From the NCBI GenBank assembly GCA_029239415.1, contig JAQZAY010000004.1, forward strand, positions 1-40,388: a DNA stretch of 40,388 bases. Direction: 5' to 3'. Each line of letters starts with the position of its first letter. Within the stretch, counting starts at the first letter, position 1. A program made the translations under genes and the position numbers. Source of the DNA: Pseudomonas sp. Its GTDB lineage: Bacteria; Pseudomonadota; Gammaproteobacteria; Pseudomonadales; Pseudomonadaceae. Positions 8,522-19,754 of the stretch are shown one piece after another. The notes below the pieces were generated by a model, which was given only the letters and a program-made list of their open reading frames with translations, searched no databases and had not been told where the DNA came from.

Positions 8522-11500
8522 ATGTCCCTGCGTGTGTATTTCTGTGCAGCCCTGCTCGGGCTGTGCATGTCCGTCTCTTTCCCCAGCTGGTCGGCCGACG
8601 CGCCTACCAGCGCCAGCATCCAGCAAAGCCTCGACAAGATCGCCGAGCGCAAGCTTCCCGAAGCCGAGCAGAAGGCCCTGCAGCAGGTCCTCGAGCAGAC
8701 CCTGGCGTTGCTCTCGGGCATGGAGGACAGCGAGCGCAAGCTGGCCGCGCTCAAGCAGCAGCTCAGCGATGCACCGCGGCTGATCACCGAAAGCCAGCGC
8801 GAGCTGGGCAAGCTCAAGGACAGCAAGAGCGTACCGGTGGCGCAGCGCTATGCCAGCACCGACATCCCGCAGCTCGAGCAGATGCTCAACGAGCGCAGCG
8901 CTCAGCAGGGCGAGCTGCAGAAGGCCTTGTCGCAAGCCAACAGCCTGATCATCAACGCCCAGACCCGCCCCGAGCGGTCCCAGGCCGAGATCAGCAACAA
9001 CCAGATGCGCATCCAGCAGATCAACAACGCCCTGAAGCTTGGCAAGGACAACGGCAAGGCACTGACCGCCGACCTGCGCAACCAGCTCGATGCCGAGCTC
9101 GCCGCGCTCAGCGCCCAGACTTTGCTACGCCGCCAGGAATTGGCGGGCAACAGCCTGCTGCAGGACCTGGGCAATGCCCAGCACGACCTGCTGATCGAGC
9201 GAGCCACGCGTCTGGAGCAGGAGATCCAGGACCTGCAGACGCTGATCAACAGCAAGCGCCTGGCTCATTCGCAGCAGACCGTCACCGAGCAGTCCATCGA
9301 GGCGCAGAAGGCCGGTGGCAGTACGTTGCTGGCCAACGAGAGCGCGGCCAACCTCAAGCTTTCGGACTACCTGCTCAAGAGCACCGACCGCCTCAACGAA
9401 CTGACCCAGCAGAACCTGCGCACCAAGCAGCAGCTCGACAGCCTGACCCAGGCCGACAGCGCCCTGGACGAGCAGATCAACGTGCTCAAGGGCAGCCTGC
9501 TGCTGTCCAAGATCCTCTACAAGCAAAAGCAGACCCTGCCGCACCTCAAGCTCGACCGCGACCTGGCCGACCAGATCGCCGACATCCGCCTGTACCAGTT
9601 CGAGGTCAACCAGCAACGCGAGCTGATGACCAGCCCCAGCGGCTACGTCGACAAGCTCCTGGCCAGCCAGCCCGAGGAAAACATCACCCCCGCGCTGCGC
9701 AAGGCCTTGCTCGAGGTCGCCATCACCCGCAGCGACCTGCTCGAACGCCTGAACCGCGAACTCAGCGGCCTGCTCAACGAGTCCATCACCCTGCAGCTGA
9801 ACCAGAAGCAGCTGCTGAGCACCGCCCAGAGCCTGCGCACCACCCTGGACGAGCAGATGTTCTGGATTCCCAGCAACAAGCCGCTGGACTGGGAATGGCT
9901 GAGCAACGTGCCGCAGCGCCTGGCTGCCCAGGTGGCGAGCCTGCCCTGGGGATCGGGTATCAAGGAGCTGGCCCAGGGCCTGGGCCAGCGGCCGCTGCTG
10001 TTCCTGCCCCTGCTGCTGCTGATCGGTGCGCTGCTGTGGCGCCGTACCTACCTGTACGAGCGGCTGAGCAAAGTCCACCAGGACATCGGCCACTTCAAGC
10101 GTGACAGCCAGTGGCATACGCCCCAGGCGATCCTGATCAACATCCTGCTGGCCATGCCCCTGAGCCTGGCCCTGGCGCTCTGCGGCTATATCCTGCAAAG
10201 CGATGCACGCGGGCAGAACGCCAACCTCGGCGCCGCGCTGTGGCAGGTATCCCAGGCCTGGCTGGTGTTCTACACCGCCTACCGCATCCTCGCCCCGGGG
10301 GGCGTGGCCGAGCTGCACTTCCGCTGGCACAAGCCGCAGGTGGAATTCCTGCGCGGCTGGGTGCGCCGCCTGGGCACGGTGGTGCTGGCGCTGGTGGGCG
10401 TGGTGGCCGTGGCCGAACACCAGCCTTCGGCACTGGCCGAGGACGTGCTCGGCATCGGCGTGGTGCTGACGTGCTACGCGCTGATGGCCTGGTTGCTCAG
10501 CCGCCTGCTGCTCAGCAGCCCGGCGCACCGCAATACCTCGCTGTTCCGCAGGGCCGTCGGGGTGGCGTTCACGGCCCTGCCCATCGCCTTGTTCGTGGCG
10601 GTGTGCTTCGGCTACTACTACACCGCCCTCAAGCTCACCGACCGCCTGATCTATACCCTGTACCTGCTGCTGTTCTGGCTGGTCATCGAGGCGGCGTTCG
10701 TCCGCGGCCTGGCTGTCGCGGCGCGGCGCCTGGCGTACCAGCGGGCCCTGAGCAAGCGCCAGGCGACCAAGGAAGGCCTGGATGGCGAGGTACTCAGCGA
10801 AGAACCGACGCTGGACATCGAGCAGGTCAACCAGCAATCCCTGCGCCTGATCCGCCTGGCACTGCTCGGCGGCTTCATCGGCGGCCTGTACTGGGTCTGG
10901 TCCGACCTGATCAGCGTGTTCGCCTACCTCAACAACATCATCCTCTACGAGTACACCAGCGGCACGGGTGCGACCGCGAGCATGGTGCCGATCAGCCTGG
11001 GCGATTTCCTCGGCGCCCTGGTGATCATCGGCATCACCTTCGCCCTTGCCGGCAACTTGCCGGGGCTGCTCGAAGTGCTGGTGCTGTCGCGGCTCAACCT
11101 GGCCCAGGGCAGCGCCTACGCCACCACCACGCTGCTGTCGTACGCCATCGCGGGCATCGGTTTCGTCAGCACCTTGTCCACCCTCGGGGTGAGCTGGGAC
11201 AAGCTGCAGTGGCTGGTGGCCGCGCTCTCGGTGGGCCTTGGGTTCGGCATGCAGGAGATCTTCGCCAACTTCATCTCGGGCATCATGATCCTGTTCGAGC
11301 GCCCGGTGCGCATCGGCGACACCATCACCATCGGCAACCTGTCGGGCACGGTGAGCAAGATCCGCATCCGTGCCACCACCATCACCGATTTCGACCGCAA
11401 GGACATCATCGTCCCCAACAAGACCTTCATCACCGGCCAGCTGATCAACTGGTCGCTGACCGACACGGTCACCCGGGTCACGCTCAAGCTGGGCATCGAC

Positions 11501-11851
11501 TACGGTTCGGACCTCGACCTGGTGCGCGAGCTGCTGCTCAAGGCCGCCCACGACAACCCGCGGGTGCTCAAGGACCCGGAGCCGCTGGTGTATTTCCTCA
11601 ATTTCGGCGAAAGCTCGCTCGACCATGAACTGCGCATGCATGTACGCGACCTGGGCGACCGCAACCCGGTGCTGGACGAGATCAACCGCTACATCAACAA
11701 GGAGTTCAAGGCGCGCAACATCAAGATCTCCGTGCGCCAGGTCGAGGTGTTCCTGATGGACATGCAGGGGCAGAAGCAGAAGCTGATACCGCTGGAAGGA
11801 AGTGGCGAGGTCGCACCGCTGGTAAGATCCGATGGCACTCGGCCGACGTGA
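8522..11851 (+). CDS. mscK: Large mechanosensitive channel, MscK/MscM type
   Basis: A protein of 1109 residues: signal peptide (MSLRVYFCAALLGLCMSVSF.., likely cut after SWSA), a long Gln/Leu/Glu-rich coiled-coil periplasmic region (about 25-480), then about eleven membrane segments. The C-terminal MscS core contains the pore helix SVGLGFGMQEIFANFISGIM and the beta domain ERPVRIGDTITIG. It should open under membrane tension to release solutes during hypoosmotic shock. The start at 8522 was chosen because it gives a signal peptide; an open frame extends to 8372 but would overlap nhaP2. The ribosome site is weak, which suggests translation coupled to nhaP2. MscK versus the related MscM (YjeP) cannot be settled by reading alone. 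Confidence 0.88.
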   Translation: MSLRVYFCAALLGLCMSVSFPSWSADAPTSASIQQSLDKIAERKLPEAEQKALQQVLEQTLALLSGMEDSERKLAALKQQLSDAPRLITESQRELGKLKDSKSVPVAQRYASTDIPQLEQMLNERSAQQGELQKALSQANSLIINAQTRPERSQAEISNNQMRIQQINNALKLGKDNGKALTADLRNQLDAELAALSAQTLLRRQELAGNSLLQDLGNAQHDLLIERATRLEQEIQDLQTLINSKRLAHSQQTVTEQSIEAQKAGGSTLLANESAANLKLSDYLLKSTDRLNELTQQNLRTKQQLDSLTQADSALDEQINVLKGSLLLSKILYKQKQTLPHLKLDRDLADQIADIRLYQFEVNQQRELMTSPSGYVDKLLASQPEENITPALRKALLEVAITRSDLLERLNRELSGLLNESITLQLNQKQLLSTAQSLRTTLDEQMFWIPSNKPLDWEWLSNVPQRLAAQVASLPWGSGIKELAQGLGQRPLLFLPLLLLIGALLWRRTYLYERLSKVHQDIGHFKRDSQWHTPQAILINILLAMPLSLALALCGYILQSDARGQNANLGAALWQVSQAWLVFYTAYRILAPGGVAELHFRWHKPQVEFLRGWVRRLGTVVLALVGVVAVAEHQPSALAEDVLGIGVVLTCYALMAWLLSRLLLSSPAHRNTSLFRRAVGVAFTALPIALFVAVCFGYYYTALKLTDRLIYTLYLLLFWLVIEAAFVRGLAVAARRLAYQRALSKRQATKEGLDGEVLSEEPTLDIEQVNQQSLRLIRLALLGGFIGGLYWVWSDLISVFAYLNNIILYEYTSGTGATASMVPISLGDFLGALVIIGITFALAGNLPGLLEVLVLSRLNLAQGSAYATTTLLSYAIAGIGFVSTLSTLGVSWDKLQWLVAALSVGLGFGMQEIFANFISGIMILFERPVRIGDTITIGNLSGTVSKIRIRATTITDFDRKDIIVPNKTFITGQLINWSLTDTVTRVTLKLGIDYGSDLDLVRELLLKAAHDNPRVLKDPEPLVYFLNFGESSLDHELRMHVRDLGDRNPVLDEINRYINKEFKARNIKISVRQVEVFLMDMQGQKQKLIPLEGSGEVAPLVRSDGTRPT

Positions 11852-13357
<1,506 letters not shown>

Positions 13358-13384
13358 GGTGATTTTCATGCTGCCAGGTAGGGT

Positions 13385-13410
13385 CTCTTCGCTGGCAAGC
13401 CAGCGAAGAG
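13385..13410. repeat. REP-like palindrome between selO and parA-like gene
   Basis: CTCTTCGCTGG (13385-13395) and CCAGCGAAGAG (13400-13410) form a perfect 11-bp stem with loop CAAG. It lies between two convergent genes and shares its core with 6547-6566. There is no T-run, so it is more likely a REP element than a simple terminator, though it may stop transcripts from both sides. Confidence 0.65.
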
Positions 13411-13438
13411 GGCCTACACAGAAAGTGTATGCCCATGC

Positions 13439-14212
13439 CTAAACATTTTTCTCGAGCAATGCATGCAACTCCACGAACTGCTGCGTCAGCTTGTGCCTTG
13501 GCTCCAGGTGGATCAGCGGGCGGCTGGCGTGGTGCGATTCGCGCATCTTCACCGAGGTGCCGAGGTACACGGGCAGCACCGGCAGCCCCTCGGCCAGCAG
13601 TTCGTCGAGCATCTGCTGGGGCAGGCTGGCGCGGGACTGGAACTGGTTGACCACGATGCCTTCGACCTGGAGGCCTTCGTTGTGATCGTCCTTGAGCTCG
13701 TCGATCTCGGCCAGCAGCCCATAGAGGGCCTGGCGCGAGAAGCTGTCGCAGTCGAAGGGGATCAGTACGCGGTCAGCGGCGATCAGCGCCGATACTGCGT
13801 AGAAGTTCAGCGCAGGTGGCGTGTCGATGTAGATCCGGTCGTAATCCTCGTCCAGCTCGTCGAGCAGCTTTCGCAGCTTGTTGATCTTGTGCTTGGCCTC
13901 GAGCTTGGGCTGCAGTTCGGCCAGTTCGGCGGTGGCGGTGACTACATGGAGGTTGTCGAACGGCGTCTCGTAGATGTCGACCTTGCTCTTCTTCGAAAAG
14001 GGCCCGCTGGACAGCGACTGCTTGAAGAAGTCGGCGATGCCCATGGGGATATCGTCACCGGTCAACCCGGTCAGGTACTGGGTCGAGTTGGCCTGGGCAT
14101 CCAGGTCGATCAGCAGGGTCCGATAGCCTTCGTTGGCACTCACCGCCCCCAGGTTGCAAGCGATGCTCGACTTGCCCACGCCACCTTTCTGATTGAACAC
14201 AACGCGTCGCAT
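13439..14212 (-). CDS. Orphan ParA/MinD-type ATPase
   Basis: A 257-residue ParA-family P-loop ATPase. The deviant Walker A motif KGGVGKSS spans residues 9-16, and the switch and Walker B regions appear as LLIDLDAQANST and DYDRIYIDTPPALNFY. ATG at 14212 is preceded by GGAGG 7 bases away. No parB homologue or consensus-like parS site is visible nearby. It is therefore not the chromosome-partition ParA, but an orphan that may position some other cargo. It sits 52 bases downstream of the lysR-type gene on the same strand and is convergent with selO. The family call is firm; the cargo is unknown. Confidence 0.88.
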   Translation of the reverse strand: MRRVVFNQKGGVGKSSIACNLGAVSANEGYRTLLIDLDAQANSTQYLTGLTGDDIPMGIADFFKQSLSSGPFSKKSKVDIYETPFDNLHVVTATAELAELQPKLEAKHKINKLRKLLDELDEDYDRIYIDTPPALNFYAVSALIAADRVLIPFDCDSFSRQALYGLLAEIDELKDDHNEGLQVEGIVVNQFQSRASLPQQMLDELLAEGLPVLPVYLGTSVKMRESHHASRPLIHLEPRHKLTQQFVELHALLEKNV

Positions 14213-14264
14213 GGAAAGACCTCCGTGTGTCAGGAGGGACCGAGTATGTGTTCAGCCCGGCGGT

Positions 14265-15170
14265 TTAGCCAGTCCCTTCCGGCTTCTGGCCGCCAGTGAG
14301 CAGCTCCACGAATGCATTGGCCATGGCAGAAGCCGAGCCCTGGCGGCGCACCAGCCATACGGCGGTCATCGCGCCCTCGTCGAGCAAGGTCCGGTAGACC
14401 ACGCCATCGACGCGCATGCGCTGGTATGAGGCCGGCAGCACAGAGACGCCAAGCCCGGCCGAGACCAGGCTGATGATGGTCATCACCTCGGCCGCTTCCT
14501 GGGCGAAATGCGGGTTGAACCCTGCCTGGCGCGCCAGGCTCAACAGCTGCGCATGCAGGCCGCTGCCGTAGCTGCGGGGGAAGAACACGAACGGCTCATT
14601 GGCCAGCGCCGACAGGCGGATGCCTGGTTCATTGCCCTGCGCCAGCGGATGAGAGGCATTGAGCACTGCCATCAGCGGCTCGCGCGACAGCTCGGTGGCC
14701 ACAACCCCTTCAGGCAACGGCAGCGGACGCATCAGGCCGACCTCGATTGTCTCGTCGAACACCGCATCGGCCACCTCGCGGCTGCTCATCTCCTTGAGGT
14801 TGAGGTGCACGGCGGGAAAACGCTGGCGAAACGCATGGATGGCCTTGGGGATGCTCGAGTTGAACGGCGCCGACGAGGTAAAGCCGATCTTCATTTCCCC
14901 CAGCTCGCCCAGCTGGGCCCGGCGTGCTACATCCGCCGCCTTTTCAACCTGGGCCAGCACCTGCCGCGCTTGTTCGAGGAACAGCCGGCCAGCCTCGCTG
15001 AGCTCGACCCGACGATTGGTCCGTTCGAACAGCCGCGCCCCGACTTCCTGTTCCAGGGCCTGGATCTGCTGGCTCAGCGGTGGCTGGGAGATGCCCAGCT
15101 GCTGCGCGGCCCGGCCAAAATGCAGTTCTTCGGCCACGGCAATGAAATAACGCAGATGACGCAGCTCCAC
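14265..15170 (-). CDS. LysR-family transcriptional regulator (YnfL-like)
   Basis: A 301-residue LysR-type regulator. The N-terminal winged helix-turn-helix reads MELRHLRYFIAVAEELHFGR..LGISQPPLSQQIQALE (residues 1-40), followed by a substrate-binding domain from about residue 90. The start is GTG at 15170, supported by GGAGG 6 bases upstream. It is divergent from an MFS exporter with a 119-base spacer carrying dyad sites, the usual arrangement for a LysR activator of its neighbour. E. coli has the same pairing in ynfL/ynfM. The inducer cannot be read from sequence. The effector domain is complete, with no frameshift. Confidence 0.9.
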   Translation of the reverse strand: MELRHLRYFIAVAEELHFGRAAQQLGISQPPLSQQIQALEQEVGARLFERTNRRVELSEAGRLFLEQARQVLAQVEKAADVARRAQLGELGEMKIGFTSSAPFNSSIPKAIHAFRQRFPAVHLNLKEMSSREVADAVFDETIEVGLMRPLPLPEGVVATELSREPLMAVLNASHPLAQGNEPGIRLSALANEPFVFFPRSYGSGLHAQLLSLARQAGFNPHFAQEAAEVMTIISLVSAGLGVSVLPASYQRMRVDGVVYRTLLDEGAMTAVWLVRRQGSASAMANAFVELLTGGQKPEGTG

Positions 15171-15184
15171 GGCAAACCTCCATC

Positions 15185-15209
15185 AGGTCGTAAAACCTAT
15201 CAAACAGGT
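15185..15209. promoter_or_regulatory. Three alternating AGGT/ACCT half-sites
   Basis: AGGT (15185-15188), ACCT (15195-15198) and AGGT (15206-15209) form two overlapping dyads, AGGT-N6-ACCT and ACCT-N7-AGGT, just upstream of the lysR GTG. This is a plausible autoregulatory LysR site; the assignment is inferred from position and symmetry. Confidence 0.4.
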
Positions 15210-15220
15210 CGAACAATATA

Positions 15221-15250
15221 TTGGAACTTATCATTAGTCAGCTATATGAT
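15221..15250 (+). promoter_or_regulatory. Candidate promoter of MFS gene with ATCAT-N11-ATGAT dyad
   Basis: TTGGAA (15221-15226) and TATGAT (15245-15250), 18 bases apart, form a plausible promoter 40 bases before the MFS start. Overlapping it, ATCAT (15230-15234) and ATGAT (15246-15250) make a perfect dyad with an 11-base centre, the geometry of a LysR T-N11-A box. Occupation of the -10 would suggest repression or tight control by the divergent regulator. Confidence 0.5.
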
Positions 15251-15289
15251 TTTTTCACTGCCTGACTGCCCGCGTGCCAAGGTATCCTC

Positions 15290-16540
15290 GTGAAAACTGC
15301 CGTAGCCCCGCTCCCCGCCACCGACCGACCTGACCCGAGCCCAGCCCTGAACGATATCTGGATTGAAAAAGGTACGCCTGCCTTCCTCAAGACCGTGCTT
15401 GCCCTGTTCAGCGGCGGCTTCGCCACCTTCGCCCTGCTCTACTGCGTGCAGCCGATGATGCCGCTGTTGTCGAAGGAATTCTCGATCAACGCGGCGCAGA
15501 GCAGCCTGGTGCTGTCGATCTCGACGGGCCTGCTGGCCATCGGACTGTTGATCACCGGCCCCATTTCCGACCGTATCGGGCGCAAGCCGGTCATGGTCTT
15601 TGCCCTGGTCTGCGCGGCCCTGAGCACCCTGGTGAGCGCGGTAATGCCAAGCTGGGAACTGGTGCTCGCCACCCGCGCACTGGTCGGCCTGTCGCTCAGC
15701 GGCCTGGCGGCAGTGGCCATGACCTACCTGAGCGAAGAGATCCATCCCCAGCACATCGGCCTGGCCATGGGGCTTTATATTGGCGGCAACGCCATCGGCG
15801 GCATGAGCGGGCGACTGATCGCCGGGGTGCTGATCGATTTTGTCAGCTGGCACACGGCGATGCTGGTGATCGGCGGCCTGGCGCTGGCAGCGGCAGTAGT
15901 GTTCTGGAAAGTGCTGCCAGAATCGCGAAACTTCCGACCGCAGCCGCTGAATCCGAGAAACCTGCTGGACGGCTTCACCGTGCATTTTCGCGATGCCGGC
16001 TTGCCCTGGCTGTTCCTCGAAGCCTTCCTGCTGATGGGCGCTTTCGTCACCTTGTTCAACTACATCGGCTACCGTCTGCTGGCTGCGCCCTACCACATGG
16101 ACCAGGCCTGGGTAGGTTTGCTGTCGGTGGTGTACCTGGCGGGGATCTACAGCTCGGCGCAGGTCGGTGCCCTGGCCGACAGGCTGGGCCGCCGCAAGGT
16201 GTTCTGGGCAAGCATCCTGGTGATGGCAAGCGGCTTGCTGCTGACCCTGGCAAGCCCGCTGGCGCTGGTGATCGTCGGGATGCTGGTATTCACCTTCGGC
16301 TTCTTTGGCGCGCATTCGGTGGCCAGCAGCTGGATCGGTCGTCGCGCGCTCAAGGCCAAGGGGCAGGCGTCTTCGCTGTACCTGTTCTGCTATTACGCAG
16401 GATCCAGCGTGGCGGGGACCGTGGGCGGGGTGTTCTGGCACTACGGGGGGTGGAACGGGATCGGGCTGTTCATCGGCGCCTTGCTGGCGGTGGCACTGCT
16501 GGTGGCGCTGCACCTGAGCCGGTTGGCGCCGAAGGCCTGA
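15290..16540 (+). CDS. MFS exporter, YnfM-like
   Basis: A 416-residue, 12-segment major facilitator protein of the drug/sugar efflux type. The loop 2-3 signature GPISDRIGRKPVM and its second-half counterpart ALADRLGRRKVF are both present. About 35 hydrophilic N-terminal residues precede the first membrane segment. The start is GTG at 15290 with AAGG 7 bases upstream. Size and the divergent LysR partner match E. coli YnfM (417 residues), an uncharacterised inner-membrane exporter. The substrate is not predictable. The gene is convergent with the ygiW-like gene, with a hairpin between. Confidence 0.88.
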   Translation: MKTAVAPLPATDRPDPSPALNDIWIEKGTPAFLKTVLALFSGGFATFALLYCVQPMMPLLSKEFSINAAQSSLVLSISTGLLAIGLLITGPISDRIGRKPVMVFALVCAALSTLVSAVMPSWELVLATRALVGLSLSGLAAVAMTYLSEEIHPQHIGLAMGLYIGGNAIGGMSGRLIAGVLIDFVSWHTAMLVIGGLALAAAVVFWKVLPESRNFRPQPLNPRNLLDGFTVHFRDAGLPWLFLEAFLLMGAFVTLFNYIGYRLLAAPYHMDQAWVGLLSVVYLAGIYSSAQVGALADRLGRRKVFWASILVMASGLLLTLASPLALVIVGMLVFTFGFFGAHSVASSWIGRRALKAKGQASSLYLFCYYAGSSVAGTVGGVFWHYGGWNGIGLFIGALLAVALLVALHLSRLAPKA

Positions 16541-16548
16541 GGTGTTTC

Positions 16549-16570
16549 GCCGCTCCCTTGCGGGAGCGGC
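16549..16570. terminator. Bidirectional hairpin between MFS and ygiW-like genes
   Basis: GCCGCTCCC (16549-16557) pairs perfectly with GGGAGCGGC (16562-16570) around TTGC. It lies in the 37-base gap between two convergent stop codons. It lacks a T-run, so termination may be weak or REP-like, but position and stem strength support a transcript-end role. Confidence 0.6.
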
Positions 16571-16577
16571 AGTGGCA

Positions 16578-16925
16578 TCACTTCAGGATTTCGACCACAT
16601 CCACATCCACTTCACGGCTCATCAGGTTCTTCTCGACTTCACCGGTCAGCTTGACCTTGGTCTTGTCGTTGAACGGCGTGGCCGGCAGGTCTTCGTTGTC
16701 GATCTCGACGGTGATGGTGCCGGTGTCGTCCTTGAATTCGTACTTGTCGTCGTTGTTGATCTTCTTGGTCACGAAGCCTTGCAGCTGTACCGGCGTATCG
16801 TCGGCGGCTTCGTTGGCGGCGGCGACGGTGGTCACCGGCTGGGCGCCAGGGCCGGTGTAGCTGGTGGCCAGGGCAGCGGTACTGAACAGGGGAGCAAGCA
16901 GGAGGGCGAGGTAACGGGTTTTCAT
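16578..16925 (-). CDS. Periplasmic OB-fold (BOF) protein, YgiW/YdeI family
   Basis: A 115-residue exported protein. The signal peptide is residues 1-20, with cleavage after ALA. The mature part is a small bacterial OB-fold domain: VQLQGFVTKKIN, a KYEFKDDTGTITVEID strand pair, and KVKLTGEVEKN. In enteric bacteria YgiW and YdeI proteins are induced by envelope, peptide or peroxide stress under two-component systems. ATG at 16925 has AGGA upstream. Single-gene unit with its own upstream region of about 70 bases carrying a CTGAA-N6-CTTAA motif. Family is clear; molecular role is unknown. Confidence 0.88.
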   Translation of the reverse strand: MKTRYLALLLAPLFSTAALATSYTGPGAQPVTTVAAANEAADDTPVQLQGFVTKKINNDDKYEFKDDTGTITVEIDNEDLPATPFNDKTKVKLTGEVEKNLMSREVDVDVVEILK

Positions 16926-16974
16926 GGGATCTGTTCCTGTGTCGGTTTCGATGGAAGCAGATTAGCGCTGACGA

Positions 16975-16990
16975 CTGAATTGAAACTTAA
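16975..16990. promoter_or_regulatory. PmrA/QseB-like direct repeat CTGAA-N6-CTTAA
   Basis: Two half-sites, CTGAA (16975-16979) and CTTAA (16986-16990), are spaced 11 bases apart, about 50 bases upstream of the ygiW-like start. The consensus PmrA/BasR/QseB box is a CTTAA direct repeat with the same 11-base period, and enteric ygiW genes are neighbours and targets of qseBC. One mismatch in the first half-site keeps this tentative. Confidence 0.35.
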
Positions 16991-16993
16991 TGC

Positions 16994-17019
16994 AAAAAAA
17001 CCGGCCAAGGCCGGTTTTT
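16994..17019 (-). terminator. Rho-independent terminator of hemE
   Basis: AAAAACCGGCC (16996-17006) and GGCCGGTTTTT (17009-17019) pair as a strong stem. Read on the minus strand it ends in seven T (A16994-A17000). It lies 18 bases past the hemE stop codon. Confidence 0.88.
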
Positions 17020-17036
17020 CTATGTCATGCATCCAA

Positions 17037-18101
17037 TCAGCGGTGGTACTGCGCCGACAACTCATGCACGGCATTGATGAACGCACCGGCGTGCTCTGGA
17101 TCGACCTCTGGGGTAATGCCATGCCCCAGGTTGAACACATGACCGCTGCCCTGGCCATAGCTCTCGAGGATGCGCCCTACCTCCTGGCGGATCGCCTCGG
17201 GCTTGGCGTACAGCACGGTCGGGTCCATGTTGCCCTGCAGCGCGACCTTGTCGCCCACTCGGCGACGGGCGTCGCCGATGTCGCAGGTCCAGTCCAGGCC
17301 CAAGGCGTCGGCGCCGGCCTCGGCAATGCTTTCGAGCCACAGGCCGCCGTTCTTGGTGAACAGGATCACCGGCACCTTGCGCCCGTCGTGCTCGCGGATC
17401 AGGCCGCTGACGATCTTGCGCATGTAGGCCAGCGAGAACTCCTGGTACGCCGCGGCCGACAGGTTGCCGCCCCAGGTATCGAATATCTGCACCGCCTGGG
17501 CACCTGCCTCGATCTGGCCATTGAGATAGCAGGTGACCGACTGCGCCAGCTTGTCGAGCAGCAGGTGCATGGCCTGCGGGTTGTCGTAGAGCATGGCCTT
17601 GGTCTTGCGGAAGTCCTTGGACGAGCCGCCTTCGACCATGTAGGTGGCCAGGGTCCAGGGGCTGCCGGAGAAACCGATCAACGGCACGCGGCCGTTGAGC
17701 TCGCGGCGGATGGTGCTGACCGCGTCCATGACATAGCCCAGGTCCTTGTGCGGATCGGGAATCGGCAGGGCTTCGATGTCGGCCAGGGTGCTGACGACTT
17801 TCTTGAAACGCGGGCCTTCGCCGGTCTCGAAGTACAGGCCCTGGCCCATGGCGTCGGGGATGGTGAGGATGTCGGAGAACAGGATCGCGGCGTCCAGCGG
17901 GTAGCGGTCCAGTGGCTGCAGGGTGACTTCGCAGGCGAACTGCGGGTTCATGCACAGGCTCATGAAATCCCCCGCCTTGGCGCGGCTGGCACGGTATTCC
18001 GGCAGGTAGCGCCCGGCCTGGCGCATCATCCAGACAGGGGTCACGTCCACGGGTTGCTTGAGCAGCGCACGCAGGAAACGATCGTTCTTCAGGGCAGTCA
18101 T
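17037..18101 (-). CDS. hemE: Uroporphyrinogen III decarboxylase HemE
   Basis: A 354-residue cytoplasmic enzyme removing four carboxyl groups from uroporphyrinogen III to give coproporphyrinogen III in haem synthesis. The signature [12 protein letters not shown] (residues 26-37) and the second conserved block [19 protein letters not shown] are intact, as is the active-site Asp in [14 protein letters not shown]. Length is typical. Start ATG at 18101. It is transcribed apart from gltBD: a strong terminator separates gltD from it, and its own terminator follows. No anomaly seen. Confidence 0.97.
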   Translation of the reverse strand: MTALKNDRFLRALLKQPVDVTPVWMMRQAGRYLPEYRASRAKAGDFMSLCMNPQFACEVTLQPLDRYPLDAAILFSDILTIPDAMGQGLYFETGEGPRFKKVVSTLADIEALPIPDPHKDLGYVMDAVSTIRRELNGRVPLIGFSGSPWTLATYMVEGGSSKDFRKTKAMLYDNPQAMHLLLDKLAQSVTCYLNGQIEAGAQAVQIFDTWGGNLSAAAYQEFSLAYMRKIVSGLIREHDGRKVPVILFTKNGGLWLESIAEAGADALGLDWTCDIGDARRRVGDKVALQGNMDPTVLYAKPEAIRQEVGRILESYGQGSGHVFNLGHGITPEVDPEHAGAFINAVHELSAQYHR

Positions 18102-18148
18102 GTCGGCATCCGGCAGAAAAGTGCAGGCATTTTCTCAGACACCAACGC

Positions 18149-18176
18149 AAAAGGCACGGCGGTTGCCGTGCCTTTT
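18149..18176 (-). terminator. Terminator of gltBD
   Basis: AAAAGGCACGGC (18149-18160) and GCCGTGCCTTTT (18165-18176) form a perfect 12-bp stem with a GGTT loop, 36 bases after the gltD stop. The minus-strand 3' side ends in TTTT, so it should end the gltB-gltD transcript before hemE. Confidence 0.85.
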
Positions 18177-18211
18177 GTCTATCGACCTGATTGGATCAAT
18201 AGATCCAGCCT

Positions 18212-19633
<1,422 letters not shown>

Positions 19634-19653
19634 TCAAAACCTCTCAACAGCAG

Positions 19654-19754
19654 CTGCAAGCCTTTGGCTGCAAACTGCAAGACGATCACGTAAGCCCGGC
19701 AAACCTCGCACTGCCTTTACTTGCAGCTTGAGGCTTGCCACTTGCAGCTGTTCT
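19654..19754 (-). repeat. Heptamer inverted-repeat element, copy B (gltB-gltD)
   Basis: In the direction of transcription the element starts at the gltB stop codon. Its first arm is the reverse complement of the tandem heptamers CTTGCAG, CTTGAGG, CTTGCCA, CTTGCAG (19720-19747). Its second arm is the reverse complement of CTGCAAG, CCTTTGG, CTGCAAA, CTGCAAG (19654-19681). The centre is 38 bases. It ends 24 bases before the gltD ATG. Layout and heptamers match copies A and C. Confidence 0.75.

Noticed and set aside
13439..14212. Plasmid or integrative-element partition locus
   Set aside because: No parB, integrase, replication gene, tRNA or attachment repeat is present, and base composition matches the core genes on both sides.
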